Source: Blastococcus sp. CCUG 61487 (GTDB taxonomy: Bacteria > Actinomycetota > Actinomycetes > Mycobacteriales > Geodermatophilaceae). From it: a stretch of 38,122 bases of DNA. The position numbers were made by a program, and so were the translations under genes. The stretch is from positions 1-38,122 of the forward strand of contig NZ_LWUA01000262.1 in assembly GCF_005222955.1 (NCBI RefSeq). The letters are read 5' to 3'. Below the pieces are notes generated by a model. The model ran no database searches and was not told where the DNA came from. It saw only the letters and a list, made by a program, of their open reading frames with translations. This document shows positions 23,796 to 32,319 of the stretch, in pieces; the stretch's first letter is position 1; each line of letters begins with the position of its first letter.

Positions 23796-26700
23796 CCCCC
23801 ACGTCCCGGGCCGGGGCCGCAGCACAGCTGTCCTTCGACGAGCTCTTCGCCGACGCCGCGGCCGAGCCCGCCGCGCCGCGCCGGCTGCTCACGCCCGCCG
23901 AGGTGGCGGCCCGGTGCGGCCTGTCCTACGCGCCGTCGCCCGAGCAGGCCCGCGTCGTGGAGGCTCCCGCCGATCGGCCGCTCGTCGTCGTCGCCGGTGC
24001 GGGGTCGGGGAAGACCGAGACGATGGCGGCGCGGGTCTCCTGGCTGGTCGCCAACCGGATCGTCGCGCCCGAGGAGATCCTCGGCCTCACCTTCACCCGC
24101 AAGGCGGCCAGCGAGCTCAACGAGCGCGTCCACCTGCGGCTCGGAGCGCTCGCGGCGCATCCCGACACCGAGCCGGAGCTCCGGGAGCGGCTGGCCGTGG
24201 CCCAGCCGACGGTGTCGACCTACCACGGCTACGCCGCCGCACTGGTCGCCGAGCACGGGCTGCGCATCGGCGTCGAGCCGGGCGCCGGGGTGCTCGGCCC
24301 GGCGATGTGCTGGGGGCAGGCGGCCACCGTGGTGTCCGCCTGGACCGGCGACATGAGCGACGTCCCCCTCACCCCGCTCACCACCGTCGAGGACGTGCTC
24401 GCGCTCGCCTCCGAGATGGGCGAGCACGACGTGAGCCCGGCGGCGCTCCGCAACTGGACGGCGAAGCTGGAGGCCCGGATCGCCGGCTACGCCGACGCGC
24501 CCAAGAAGCGCGGCCCGTACGCGGCGGTCACCGAGATGCTCGCCCGCCAGCGGGCGCGGGTGGCGCTGCTCCCGCTGGTCGAGGCGTTCGAGGCGCGCAA
24601 GCGGGCCATGGGGTCGATCGACTACGCCGACCAGGTCGCCCATGCCGCGCGGGTCGCCGTCGCCTCGCCGGAGGTCGGCCGGCGCGAGCGCGCCCGCTGG
24701 AAGGTCGTGCTGCTCGACGAGTACCAGGACACCAGCGTCGGCCAGCTGCGCATGCTCGAGGCGCTGTTCGGCGGGGACACCGGGCACGGGGTGCTCGCTG
24801 TCGGCGATCCGCGGCAGTCGATCTACGGCTGGCGGGGGGCGTCGGCCGGCACGATCGAGCGGTTCGACCGCACCTTCCCCGGCCGCGGCGCCAAGCGGGC
24901 GCAGCGGCTGACACTGGCCACCAGCTGGCGCAACGACGAGACGGTGCTCGCCGTCGCCAACGCCGTCTCGGCGATGCTGCCGCCGCCGGAGCACCCGCTG
25001 CCCGACCTCGCGCCCGCCCCGACCGCCGGGCGGGGCGCGGTCACGGTCGGGCTCTACGAGACCGTCGCCGAGGAGACCGCCGCGCTGGCCGACCGGCTGA
25101 CCGCGTGCTGGCGGAACGAGGACCCGCTCGTCGCGCGCCCCGACGGCCGGCACCCGACCGTCGCGGTCCTGGCCCGCACCCGCAAGCAGCTGCCCGGGAT
25201 CGCCGCTGCGCTGCGCGAACGCGACGTGCCCGTCGAGGTCGTGGGCCTGGGCGGGCTGCTCGAGGTGCCCGAGGTCTCCGACGTCGTCGCGACGCTCACC
25301 GTGCTGGTCGACCCGACCGCCGGTGACGCGCTCGGTCGGCTGCTCACCGGCGCCCGCTGGCGGATCGGGCCGCGCGACCTCGCCGCGCTGGAGGCGCGGG
25401 CCCGCGCCCTGGTGCACGCCCGCCGTCCGGCTGGGCCGGCCGAGGAGGGGCAGGTCGACGCACCCGTCGAGCGCGGCAGCATCGTCGAGGCGCTCGACGA
25501 CCTCGGCGACGCCGCCGCCTACTCGCCCGCCGGGTACCGCAGGCTGCGCCGGCTCGGCGCCGAGTTGGGGCACCTGCGCGGCGGGCTGGGGGAGTCCCTG
25601 CCGGACCTCGTCGACGAGGTCGGCCGGACCCTGGGCCTGGAGACCGAACTGGCCAGCGCGCCGGAGGTCAGCCCGGCCGGGGCCCGTGCGCACCTCGACG
25701 CGCTGCACCGCGTCGCCGCCGAGTTCACCGAGCTGGCCGAGCTGCCGTCCCTGCCGGCGTTCCTCGGGTACCTCCGTGACGCCGACGAGCGCGAGCGTGG
25801 GTTGGAACCCGGCGAGGTGGCGGTGAACCCCGAGGCGGTGCAGCTGCTCACCGGGCACTCGGCGAAGGGCCTGGAGTGGGACGTCGTCGCCGTCCCGGGC
25901 ATGACCGTCGACCAGTTCCCGGCCCGCAGCAACGCCAGCGACTCGTGGATCAAGGACCCCGGTGCCGTGCCGGTCGACCTGCGGGTCACCGACCGCGCCG
26001 AGCTCCCGCGGCTGACGCTGCCGGTGCCCGGGTCCGGTGACCAGGCGGCGGTTCGCGACGCGCTCGAGCGATACGTGCAGGACTGGAAGGACTTCGGCCG
26101 CGACGAGGAGATCCGGCTCGGCTACGTGGCGGTCACCCGCGCCCGGCACCTGCTGCTGTGCTCGGGCAGCTGGTGGCGGGACGGGGTCAACGCGTGCGGT
26201 CCGTCGGTGCTGCTGCACACGGTGAAGGAGGCCTGCGAGGCCGGCGCGGGCGAGGTCGTGCACTGGGCGCCGGCACCCGAGGAGGGCGCGACCAACCCGG
26301 CGCTGGAGGAGTGGCCGGTCGGGATCTGGCCGACCGACCCGCTGTCGGCCCGCCGCCGGCGGGCGCTCACCGCGGCCGCCGAGCTGGTGGAGTCCGCCGC
26401 CGCGCACCCCCTGGACCCGGAGCTGTCGCTCGGCGACGACGACCCGCTGGTCGCTTCCTGGATCCGGGACGCCGACCTGCTGCTGCGCGAGCGGGAGCGG
26501 CACTCCGCGCCGACCGTCGACGTGCCGCTGCCCTCGCACCTGTCGGTGTCCGCGCTGGTCACCCTGCGGCGCGACCCGGCCGAACTCGCGCGCCGGCTCC
26601 GCCGGCCGATGCCTGCGGCACCGGCGCCGCAGGCCCGCCGCGGCACCGCGTTCCACACCTGGCTCGAGGAGCGGTTCGGGGCGGCCCGCCTGGTCGACCT

Positions 26701-27121
26701 CGACGAGCTGCCCGGCTCCGGCGACGAGTTCGCCGCCCCCGACGGCGCGCTGGCCGAGCTGCAGGAGGCCTTCCTGGCCAGCGAGTGGGCCGACCGCCAG
26801 CCGGTCGAGGTGGAGGTGCCGTTCGAGACCCCGCTCGGACCGCTCATCCTGCGCGGCCGCATCGACGCGGTCTTCGCCGACGCCGACGGCCGCTTCGAGG
26901 TGATCGACTGGAAGACCGGCCCGCCGCCCACCGGCGCGGAGCTCTCCGCCGCCGGGGTCCAGCTGGCCGCCTACCGGCTGGGCTGGTCGCGGCTGGCCGG
27001 CGTCCCGGTCGAGCAGGTCAGCGCCGGCTTCCACCACGTCGCGGCCAAGGAGACGGTCCGCCCCGTCGACCTGCTCGACGAGGCGGGCCTGCTCGCCCTG
27101 GTCACCGGAACGCCCGACTGA
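23792..27121 (+). CDS. adnB: AdnB subunit of AdnAB helicase-nuclease
   Basis: This 1109-residue partner of AdnA has an UvrD-type helicase with Walker A GAGSGKT (69-75), LLDEYQDTSVGQ, GDPRQSIYGWRGA, LTGHSAKGLEWDVVAVPG and VAVTRARHLLL. A C-terminal nuclease domain carries FEVIDWKTG with Asp1039 and Lys1041. No C-x2-C-x5-C pattern is present, unlike AdnA, so only one subunit would hold an Fe-S cluster. In mycobacteria AdnB is reported as the leading motor. The gene starts with ATG overlapping the adnA TGA (ATGA), so the subunits are made together. The order matches Rv3202c-Rv3201c, from memory. Confidence 0.93.
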   Translation: MTPTSRAGAAAQLSFDELFADAAAEPAAPRRLLTPAEVAARCGLSYAPSPEQARVVEAPADRPLVVVAGAGSGKTETMAARVSWLVANRIVAPEEILGLTFTRKAASELNERVHLRLGALAAHPDTEPELRERLAVAQPTVSTYHGYAAALVAEHGLRIGVEPGAGVLGPAMCWGQAATVVSAWTGDMSDVPLTPLTTVEDVLALASEMGEHDVSPAALRNWTAKLEARIAGYADAPKKRGPYAAVTEMLARQRARVALLPLVEAFEARKRAMGSIDYADQVAHAARVAVASPEVGRRERARWKVVLLDEYQDTSVGQLRMLEALFGGDTGHGVLAVGDPRQSIYGWRGASAGTIERFDRTFPGRGAKRAQRLTLATSWRNDETVLAVANAVSAMLPPPEHPLPDLAPAPTAGRGAVTVGLYETVAEETAALADRLTACWRNEDPLVARPDGRHPTVAVLARTRKQLPGIAAALRERDVPVEVVGLGGLLEVPEVSDVVATLTVLVDPTAGDALGRLLTGARWRIGPRDLAALEARARALVHARRPAGPAEEGQVDAPVERGSIVEALDDLGDAAAYSPAGYRRLRRLGAELGHLRGGLGESLPDLVDEVGRTLGLETELASAPEVSPAGARAHLDALHRVAAEFTELAELPSLPAFLGYLRDADERERGLEPGEVAVNPEAVQLLTGHSAKGLEWDVVAVPGMTVDQFPARSNASDSWIKDPGAVPVDLRVTDRAELPRLTLPVPGSGDQAAVRDALERYVQDWKDFGRDEEIRLGYVAVTRARHLLLCSGSWWRDGVNACGPSVLLHTVKEACEAGAGEVVHWAPAPEEGATNPALEEWPVGIWPTDPLSARRRRALTAAAELVESAAAHPLDPELSLGDDDPLVASWIRDADLLLRERERHSAPTVDVPLPSHLSVSALVTLRRDPAELARRLRRPMPAAPAPQARRGTAFHTWLEERFGAARLVDLDELPGSGDEFAAPDGALAELQEAFLASEWADRQPVEVEVPFETPLGPLILRGRIDAVFADADGRFEVIDWKTGPPPTGAELSAAGVQLAAYRLGWSRLAGVPVEQVSAGFHHVAAKETVRPVDLLDEAGLLALVTGTPD

Positions 27122-27242
27122 CACCCGCGGACGACGGAATCCCCGGTGCGAGACGCCTCGTTCGACGTTCCCTCCGCGCAGGGTCGAGGACTAGCCTTTC
27201 GGCGTCATCGCGGGGGACCGGGAGCGACCGACTGGACCCATC

Positions 27243-27635
27243 ATGCTGAACGACAGCACCGTCGAGGCCAACATCCCGGCGAGCGATCTGGACCGGGCCA
27301 GGGCCTTCTACGCCGACAAGCTCGGGCTGACGCCGCGACAGGAGTTCGACGTCGAGGCGCTCGGCTACGAGACGAGCGGCGGGACCAGGTTCAACATCTA
27401 CCGGACCGAGTTCGCCGGCCAGGCTGGCCACACGATCGCCCAGTGGCACGTCGCCGACATCGAGTCCGAGGTCCGCGACCTCAAGGCAAAGGGCGTCGTC
27501 TTCGAGGTCTACGACCTGCCGGGCGTCGAGTGGGACGACGAGATCGCCACCCTGCCGGGCATGGGCAGGGCGGCCTGGTTCAAGGACAGCGAGGGCAACG
27601 TCATGTGCGTGGACCAGGAGCTCCCCAGGTCCTGA
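27243..27635 (+). CDS. VOC-superfamily (glyoxalase-like) protein
   Basis: This 130-residue protein has the paired beta-alpha-beta-beta-beta motifs of the vicinal oxygen chelate fold. Landmarks are the N-terminal ANIPASDLDRARAFYADKLGL and the C-terminal AAWFKDSEGNVMCVDQ, with GHTIAQWHVADI in the middle. Metal ligands cannot be assigned with confidence, so it may be an isomerase, dioxygenase, resistance protein or non-enzymatic binder. A TAGCCT -10 candidate at about 27193 and a short leader precede it. Its last 35 bases overlap a small minus-strand lipoprotein gene. Confidence 0.85.
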   Translation: MLNDSTVEANIPASDLDRARAFYADKLGLTPRQEFDVEALGYETSGGTRFNIYRTEFAGQAGHTIAQWHVADIESEVRDLKAKGVVFEVYDLPGVEWDDEIATLPGMGRAAWFKDSEGNVMCVDQELPRS

Positions 27636-27768
27636 CCGGGGTGACCTCCACCGAGCGGGACTCGTCGGCCGGACCCGGCTCGTCGGCACCGCAGGCCGGG
27701 AGGGTCAGGACGCCGAGGAGAAGCAGAGCCACCCGGTACGGCGTCGGCGCCGGAGGTCGCGCCGTCAC
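27601..27768 (-). CDS. 55-residue putative lipoprotein coupled to the cyclase gene
   Basis: GTG at 27768 overlaps the cyclase TGA (GTGA). The product begins with a short N-terminus carrying two Arg, then a hydrophobic run VALLLLGVLTLPAC with Cys26 as likely lipid-attachment site, followed by a short acidic tail GADEPGPADESRS and no folded domain. The Pro two residues before Cys is unusual for a lipobox. Signal-peptide layout and coupling make a real gene plausible, but it may be a truncated lipoprotein. The 3' end overlaps the VOC gene on the other strand. Confidence 0.5.
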   Translation of the reverse strand: MTARPPAPTPYRVALLLLGVLTLPACGADEPGPADESRSVEVTPVRTWGAPGPRT

Positions 27769-29110
27769 GATGTGGTCAGCTCCACGGCGTAGAGCGGCCA
27801 CTCGTCCGGCACGCCCTTGAGCCGGTGCGTGCCGCGGTCGGCGAAGCGGAACCCGGCGCCGGCGACGAGGTCCTTCACTGTGCGCGAGCACAGGACCTCG
27901 TCCGGTCCGGTCAGCGCCATCACGCGGGCGGCGATGTGCACCGCGATGCCCCGCACGTGGCCGTCGACGATCTCGCACTCCCCGGTGTGCAGCCCCGCGC
28001 GGACGCGCAACCCCAGCTCCGCCAGGTCGGCACGCATCGCGGCGGCGGCGCGGATGGCGCGGGCGGGCCCCTCGAACGTCGCGAGGAACCCGTCCCCCGT
28101 CGTCTCCACCTCGTGGCCGCGGAACCGGGCGAGGTTCGCTCGCACCAGGTCGTCGTGCTCCTCCCTCACCCGCCGCCACCGCCGGTCACCGAGCTCGGCC
28201 GCGCGGGCGGTGGAGTCGACGAGGTCGGTGAACAGGACCGTGACGACGACCCGGTCCGGCTCGACCGCCGGGGCGCGACTGGTGAGGAACTCCTGGGTGA
28301 GTGCCAGGACGGCGTCCTGGTCGCCGAAGAACGGGAAGTGGTCGGCGCCCGGCAGCTCGTGGAACGTCGCCTGGGGTAGCCGCGCAGCCATGTACCGCCC
28401 GGCCTCCACGGAGGCCATCAGGTCGCCGGTCCGGTGGAGCACGAGCGTGGGCACGTGCACCGAACCGAGCAGACCCCGCAGGTCCACCGGTCCCATGGCC
28501 TCGATCTCGTCGATGCTCTCCGCCGGGCTGCCCGCCGAGAAGAAGAACGTCGAGAACCACCGGCGAGTGGAGGGATCGGCGGCCTCGGTGGGAGTCAGTT
28601 CCTGGAACACCGCGTCGACGTCGAACGACATCGTGCGCAAGCTGTCCACCAGCCACTCGCGCTGCTCCGGGCTGCTGCCCCAGGGGTACTCGTCGTCGCG
28701 GAGGGTCGCCGGGTGGGAGGCGAAGGTGACCACCGCGGCCGTCCGCTCCGGATGGGCTGCCGCGTACAGCAGCGCCAGCCGGCCGCCCAGGTGGCAGCCG
28801 AAGAAGGCCACCCGCTCCGAGCCGACGGGCCGAGGACCGCGGAGACGTCGTCCATCGTGTCCTCGAACGCGTGTCCCGTCGGACCCCGGTCGGACATCCC
28901 GTTGCCGACGCGGTCGAACAGGATCAGCCGGGAGAACGACGCGAGCCGGGACAGGAACTCCGCGAACGCCGGGTTCTCCCACATCAGGGCCAGGTGCGTC
29001 GGCCACCCCAGGAGGAAGACCAGGTCCAGGTCGCCGTCCCCCACGACCTGGTAGGCCAGCGCCGCCCCCGCAGGGGTGTGCGTGTACGAGACCGGCGGGC
29101 CGAACCGCAT
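27765..29110 (-). pseudogene. Alpha/beta hydrolase-adenylate cyclase fusion, frameshifted
   Basis: The N-terminal half reads in one frame from ATG 29110 (MRFGPPVSYTHTPAGAALAYQVVG, FLLGWPTHLALMWENP, DRVGNGMSDRG) to about 28840; the rest continues in the next frame from VGSERVAFFG to the stop. Together they form the actinobacterial type with an alpha/beta hydrolase domain and a class III adenylate/guanylate cyclase domain (VLFTDLVDSTARAAELG, TTGDGFLATFEGPARAIRAA). The break at about 28822-28839 is explained by one missing base. The nucleophile elbow reads GCHLGG where GHSxGG is expected, so the hydrolase domain may not be catalytic. The cyclase metal-binding Asp residues are present. Confidence 0.78.
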
Positions 29111-29130
29111 GGCAGGGGTGACCGGGCCGG

Positions 29131-29205
29131 TCAGCCGGACGACGGGCCGGCGACGTCGACGGCGGCGGTCACGGTGCCCGCCGTCCGGCCGGGCAGGGTC
29201 GTCAT
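29131..29205 (-). CDS. Tiny ORF (24 residues) with strong ribosome site
   Basis: ATG at 29205 is preceded by GAGGAG at about 8 bases distance, just after the epoxide hydrolase stop. The product begins MTTLPGRTAGTVTAAVDVAG and ends at TGA 20 bases before the cyclase ATG. It has no recognisable domain. It could be a short translated leader for the cyclase gene or chance. Confidence 0.25.
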   Translation of the reverse strand: MTTLPGRTAGTVTAAVDVAGPSSG

Positions 29206-29215
29206 CGCAGACTCC

Positions 29216-30052
29216 TCAGCTGGACGCGATCCTGTCCAGGATCGCTCGCGTCAGCTTCTCCGGTGCCTGCTCCGGAATCCAGTGGCTGACGCCTGCCAGC
29301 TCGACGAACCGGTAGTCGCCGGTCACGAACGGCTGGCACGCCTCCGCCGCGGTCCGGCCCACCGCCACGTCCTCGTCGCTCCATACGTACGTCGTCGGCA
29401 CCGTCACCGGGTCGACCCGGGTGCTCGAGCTCATCGCCCGGTACCAGTTCAGCGCCGCGGTGAGCGCCCCCGGCGCCGACAGCACCGCCACGTACTCGTC
29501 CACCGCCTCTGCCGGCACCGCGTCGCCGAACATCCGGCGGAGCCGACGCGCGTCGTCGGCCAGCAGGACCTCCTCGGCCTTGCCCTCCTGCCAGAACAGC
29601 CGGATGTAGGCCGAGCGCTCCTTCTGCTCGGGATCGGTCCGGAACGCCGCGGTGTAGGCGGCCGGGTGCGGCACCGACACCGCCGTCAGCGACCGCACGC
29701 GGTCGGCGTGCCAGCCGGCCAGCGCCCACGCGACGTTCGCGCCCCAGTCGTGGCCGACGACGTCGGCGACTGGGATCTCCAGCGCCGTCATGAGGTCGGC
29801 GGTCACCTGGGCGAGGTTCTGCAGGGCGTAGGAGTCGACGTCGGCCGGGCGGGCGCCGGGGGAGTAGCCCAGCTGGTCGGGGGCGTAGGTCCGCAGCCCC
29901 GCCTCGGCGAGTAACGGCGTCACGGCGGCCCACGACGCCGACGTCTCCGGGAAGCCGTGCAGGAGCAGCACCGGCCGCCCGTCCTCGGGGCCGTCGACGC
30001 GCACGTCGAAGGTCAGGTCGCCGACATCGGTGCGCAGCAGCTCTCCGGGCAT
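29216..30052 (-). CDS. Epoxide hydrolase-type alpha/beta hydrolase
   Basis: This 278-residue protein has the epoxide hydrolase signature: HGFPETSASW (oxyanion His-Gly-x-Pro), GHDWGANVAW with nucleophile Asp102, and a late His257 in GVSHWIPEQAPE. It opens epoxides, or possibly acts as a haloalkane dehalogenase; the GHDWG form favours epoxide hydrolase. ATG at 30052 is leaderless behind TAGCGT (30065-30060, spacer 7). It is the first gene of a minus-strand group with the cyclase and the lipoprotein. Confidence 0.88.
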   Translation of the reverse strand: MPGELLRTDVGDLTFDVRVDGPEDGRPVLLLHGFPETSASWAAVTPLLAEAGLRTYAPDQLGYSPGARPADVDSYALQNLAQVTADLMTALEIPVADVVGHDWGANVAWALAGWHADRVRSLTAVSVPHPAAYTAAFRTDPEQKERSAYIRLFWQEGKAEEVLLADDARRLRRMFGDAVPAEAVDEYVAVLSAPGALTAALNWYRAMSSSTRVDPVTVPTTYVWSDEDVAVGRTAAEACQPFVTGDYRFVELAGVSHWIPEQAPEKLTRAILDRIASS

Positions 30053-30109
30053 GCACCGGACGCTAGCCGGGACCGGGCACCACCGTCGGGAGCACTACCG
30101 TCGGGAGCC
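30053..30109. promoter_or_regulatory. Divergent epoxide hydrolase/M20 promoters with 12-bp direct repeat
   Basis: Minus-strand TAGCGT (30065-30060) serves the epoxide hydrolase and plus-strand TACCGT (30096-30101, spacer 8) serves the M20 gene. ACCGTCGGGAGC occurs twice, at 30082-30093 and 30097-30108, the second copy overlapping the -10 box. Confidence 0.6.
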
Positions 30110-31525
30110 GTGACCAGCAGTCCTGAGCGCGAGTTCGTAGCCGCCCACCTCGACGACCTGTACGCCGACCTCGACGCGTGGGTGCGCATCCCCTCGATCT
30201 CCGCGGACCCGGCGCACGCCGGTGACGTCGCCGCCAGCGCCGAGTGGCTCGCCGAGGCGCTGCGCCGCACCGGCTTCCCGACCGTCGAGATCTGGCCGAC
30301 CCCGGGCGCGCCCGCCGTCTACGCCGAGTGGCGCAGCGCCGACCCCGATGCGCCGGTCGCCCTGATCTACGGCCACCACGACGTGCAGCCGGTGGATCCG
30401 CCGGAGCTCTGGGTCCACCCGCCGTTCGAGCCGACCCGCGTCGAGGGCCCGGACGGCCCCGAACTGCACGGCCGCGGAGCCAGCGACGACAAGGGCGTGC
30501 TGATCGTCCACCTGCTCGGCCTGCGCGCCCACCTCGCGGCGACCGGTCGGGACACTCCCGCCGTCACCGTCAAGCTCCTGGTCGAGGGCGAGGAGGAGTC
30601 GGGGTCGCCGCACTTCGCCGCCCTTCTGCGCGAGCGCCGCGACCGGCTCGACTGCGACGTCGTCGTCGTCAGCGACACCGGCATGGCCGGACCCGACACC
30701 CCCAGCGCGGTGACCGCGATGCGGGGGCTGGCCGACGCCGAGATCACCCTGCGCGGCCCGAAGGTCGACCTGCACTCCGGCTCGTTCGGCGGGGCCGTGC
30801 CCAACCCGCTGCACGCGATGGCCCGGCTGCTCGCGAGCCTCCACGACGACCAGGGCCGGGTGACCCTGCCCGGGTTCTACGACCGGGTCCGGGAGCTCTC
30901 CGACCGCGAGCGCGACCTGATGAGCCGGGTGCCGTTCGACGAGCAGGCCTGGCTGGCCGGGCCGGCTGCGTCGCGCACCACCTACGGCGAGGCGGGCTTC
31001 AGCACGCTGGAGCGCACCGGCGCGCGGCCCACCGCCGAGGTCAACGGCATGTGGGGCGGGTACACCGGCCCCGGGCACAAGACGATCATCCCGGCCGAGG
31101 CGCACGCCAAGATCACCTTCCGGCTGGTCTCCGACCAGCGTCCTGAGGAGATCGGCGCCATGGTGCGGGCGTGGGTGGAGGCCCACCTGCCCGAGGGCAT
31201 CGAGGCCGAGGTGCACACCCCGCCCGGCGGCGTCGCCCCCTGCGCGAGCGACCTGGACTCCCCAGCGATGGACGCGCTGCTGCGCGCCATCGGGCAGGCG
31301 TTCGACACCGCGCCGGAGGACGTGCTGCTCACCCGCGAGGGCGGCAGTGGTCCCGAGGCCGACCTCGTCACGGAGCTCGGCGCGCCGCTGGTGTTCCTCG
31401 GCGTCGGGCTGCCCACCGACCGCATCCACTCGCCGAACGAGCGGGTGCTGCTGCGCATGCTCGAGCGCGGTGCGGAGGCGGCCGCGCACCTGTGGCGCGA
31501 GCTCGCGGCGCTGCCGCGGGGTTAG
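30110..31525 (+). CDS. M20-family metallopeptidase (dipeptidase)
   Basis: This 471-residue protein is a complete M20 di-zinc peptidase. Ligands and catalytic residues are visible: GHHDVQP with His89 and Asp91, GRGASDDKG (Asp126/127), EGEEESGS with Glu161 and Glu162, an Asp in VVVSDTGM and a terminal His in RIHSPNERV. The inserted lid domain includes the PNPLHAMARL and NGMWGGYTGPGHKTIIP stretches, typical of M20 dipeptidases. A cytoplasmic dipeptidase role is likely. GTG at 30110 is set by the TACCGT -10 box (spacer 8). The last 4 bases overlap the convergent methyltransferase gene. Confidence 0.92.
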   Translation: MTSSPEREFVAAHLDDLYADLDAWVRIPSISADPAHAGDVAASAEWLAEALRRTGFPTVEIWPTPGAPAVYAEWRSADPDAPVALIYGHHDVQPVDPPELWVHPPFEPTRVEGPDGPELHGRGASDDKGVLIVHLLGLRAHLAATGRDTPAVTVKLLVEGEEESGSPHFAALLRERRDRLDCDVVVVSDTGMAGPDTPSAVTAMRGLADAEITLRGPKVDLHSGSFGGAVPNPLHAMARLLASLHDDQGRVTLPGFYDRVRELSDRERDLMSRVPFDEQAWLAGPAASRTTYGEAGFSTLERTGARPTAEVNGMWGGYTGPGHKTIIPAEAHAKITFRLVSDQRPEEIGAMVRAWVEAHLPEGIEAEVHTPPGGVAPCASDLDSPAMDALLRAIGQAFDTAPEDVLLTREGGSGPEADLVTELGAPLVFLGVGLPTDRIHSPNERVLLRMLERGAEAAAHLWRELAALPRG

Positions 31526-32286
31526 CGGGACCCGCTGACGACGGTGGCGCCGCGCTCGTCGTCAGCGGCCACCGCCGGCGTCATCCCGGCCTCCGCCACC
31601 GCCGCCACCGCGGCGGCGACCTGGCCCTGGCTCACCTCGAACAGCACGGTGCCCCCAGTGGTCAGCCAGCCGACCGCGCCGGCGAGCACGCGCCGCGCCA
31701 CGGCCAGCCCGTCGTCCCCGCCGTCGAGCGCGGTCCGCGGCTCGTGGTCCCGGGCCTCCGGGGGCAGCTCGCGGAGCGCGGGCGTCGGCACGTAGGGCAC
31801 GTTCGCGACCAGGACGGCGATCCGGCCGCGCAGCTCCACGGGCAGCGCGTCGAACAGGTCGCCCTCGTGCACCGGGACGCCGGGGAGGTTGCGCCGGGCG
31901 CAGCGCACGGCCGCCGGGTCGACGTCGGCGGCGTGCAGCACGGCGTCCGGGTGCCGGGCGAGCAGGGCGGCGCCGACGGCTCCGGAGCCGCAGCACAGGT
32001 CGACGACGACGTCGCCGGTTCGGACGAGCGCGGCCGCCTCGGCCACGAGCAGTTCGGTGCGCCGGCGCGGCACGAAGACGGCGGGCGCCACCGCGAGGCG
32101 CAGGCCGTCGAACTCCGCCCAGCCGAGCACGTGCTCCAGCGGCTCGCCCGCGACGCGGCGCCGCAGCAGCTCATCCAGCCGGGCCGGCGCGCCCGCCTCG
32201 GCGAGCAGCAGCGCGGCCTCCTCCTCGGCGAAGACGCAGCCGGCGGCGCGCAGCCGTTCGACGACGGCTGTCTCCTCGGAAGGCAC
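31522..32286 (-). CDS. PrmC/HemK-like methyltransferase (TIGR03704 type)
   Basis: This 254-residue protein is a SAM-dependent class I methyltransferase with an N-terminal helical domain, as in PrmC (N5-glutamine methylation of release factors). SAM motif I is DLCCGSGAVG (96-105), and motif IV is N162-V-P-Y165 rather than NPPY. The HVLGWAEFDGLRLAV and FVPRRRTELLV segments match PrmC relatives. I recall TIGR03704 as an actinobacterial PrmC-related group with this NVPY form, so its substrate may not be a release factor. GTG at 32286 is leaderless behind TAGCGT (32298-32293, spacer 6). Confidence 0.88.
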   Translation of the reverse strand: MPSEETAVVERLRAAGCVFAEEEAALLLAEAGAPARLDELLRRRVAGEPLEHVLGWAEFDGLRLAVAPAVFVPRRRTELLVAEAAALVRTGDVVVDLCCGSGAVGAALLARHPDAVLHAADVDPAAVRCARRNLPGVPVHEGDLFDALPVELRGRIAVLVANVPYVPTPALRELPPEARDHEPRTALDGGDDGLAVARRVLAGAVGWLTTGGTVLFEVSQGQVAAAVAAVAEAGMTPAVAADDERGATVVSGSR

Positions 32287-32319
32287 TCCGGCACGCTACG
32301 CGCGGCCTAGGGTTGGGCC
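32287..32319. promoter_or_regulatory. Divergent leaderless promoters
   Basis: In 33 bp two genes start back to back: minus-strand TAGCGT (32298-32293) before the methyltransferase and plus-strand TAGGGT (32308-32313) before the DUF2510 gene, each with a 6-base spacer. Confidence 0.6.

Noticed and set aside
19707..23825. 1372-codon open frame on the minus strand opposite adnA
   Set aside because: The plus strand carries all helicase and nuclease motifs of AdnA. The minus frame is Arg/Gly/Pro-rich, has no motif and is the usual mirror frame in very GC-rich DNA.
23726..27124. 1132-codon open frame on the minus strand opposite adnB
   Set aside because: Same reasoning: AdnB is certain on the plus strand and the antisense product has no recognisable domain.
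29957..30109. N-terminal extension of the M20 peptidase
   Set aside because: The frame is open upstream, but it would overlap the divergent epoxide hydrolase gene and the M20 -10 box; the leaderless GTG at 30110 fits better.
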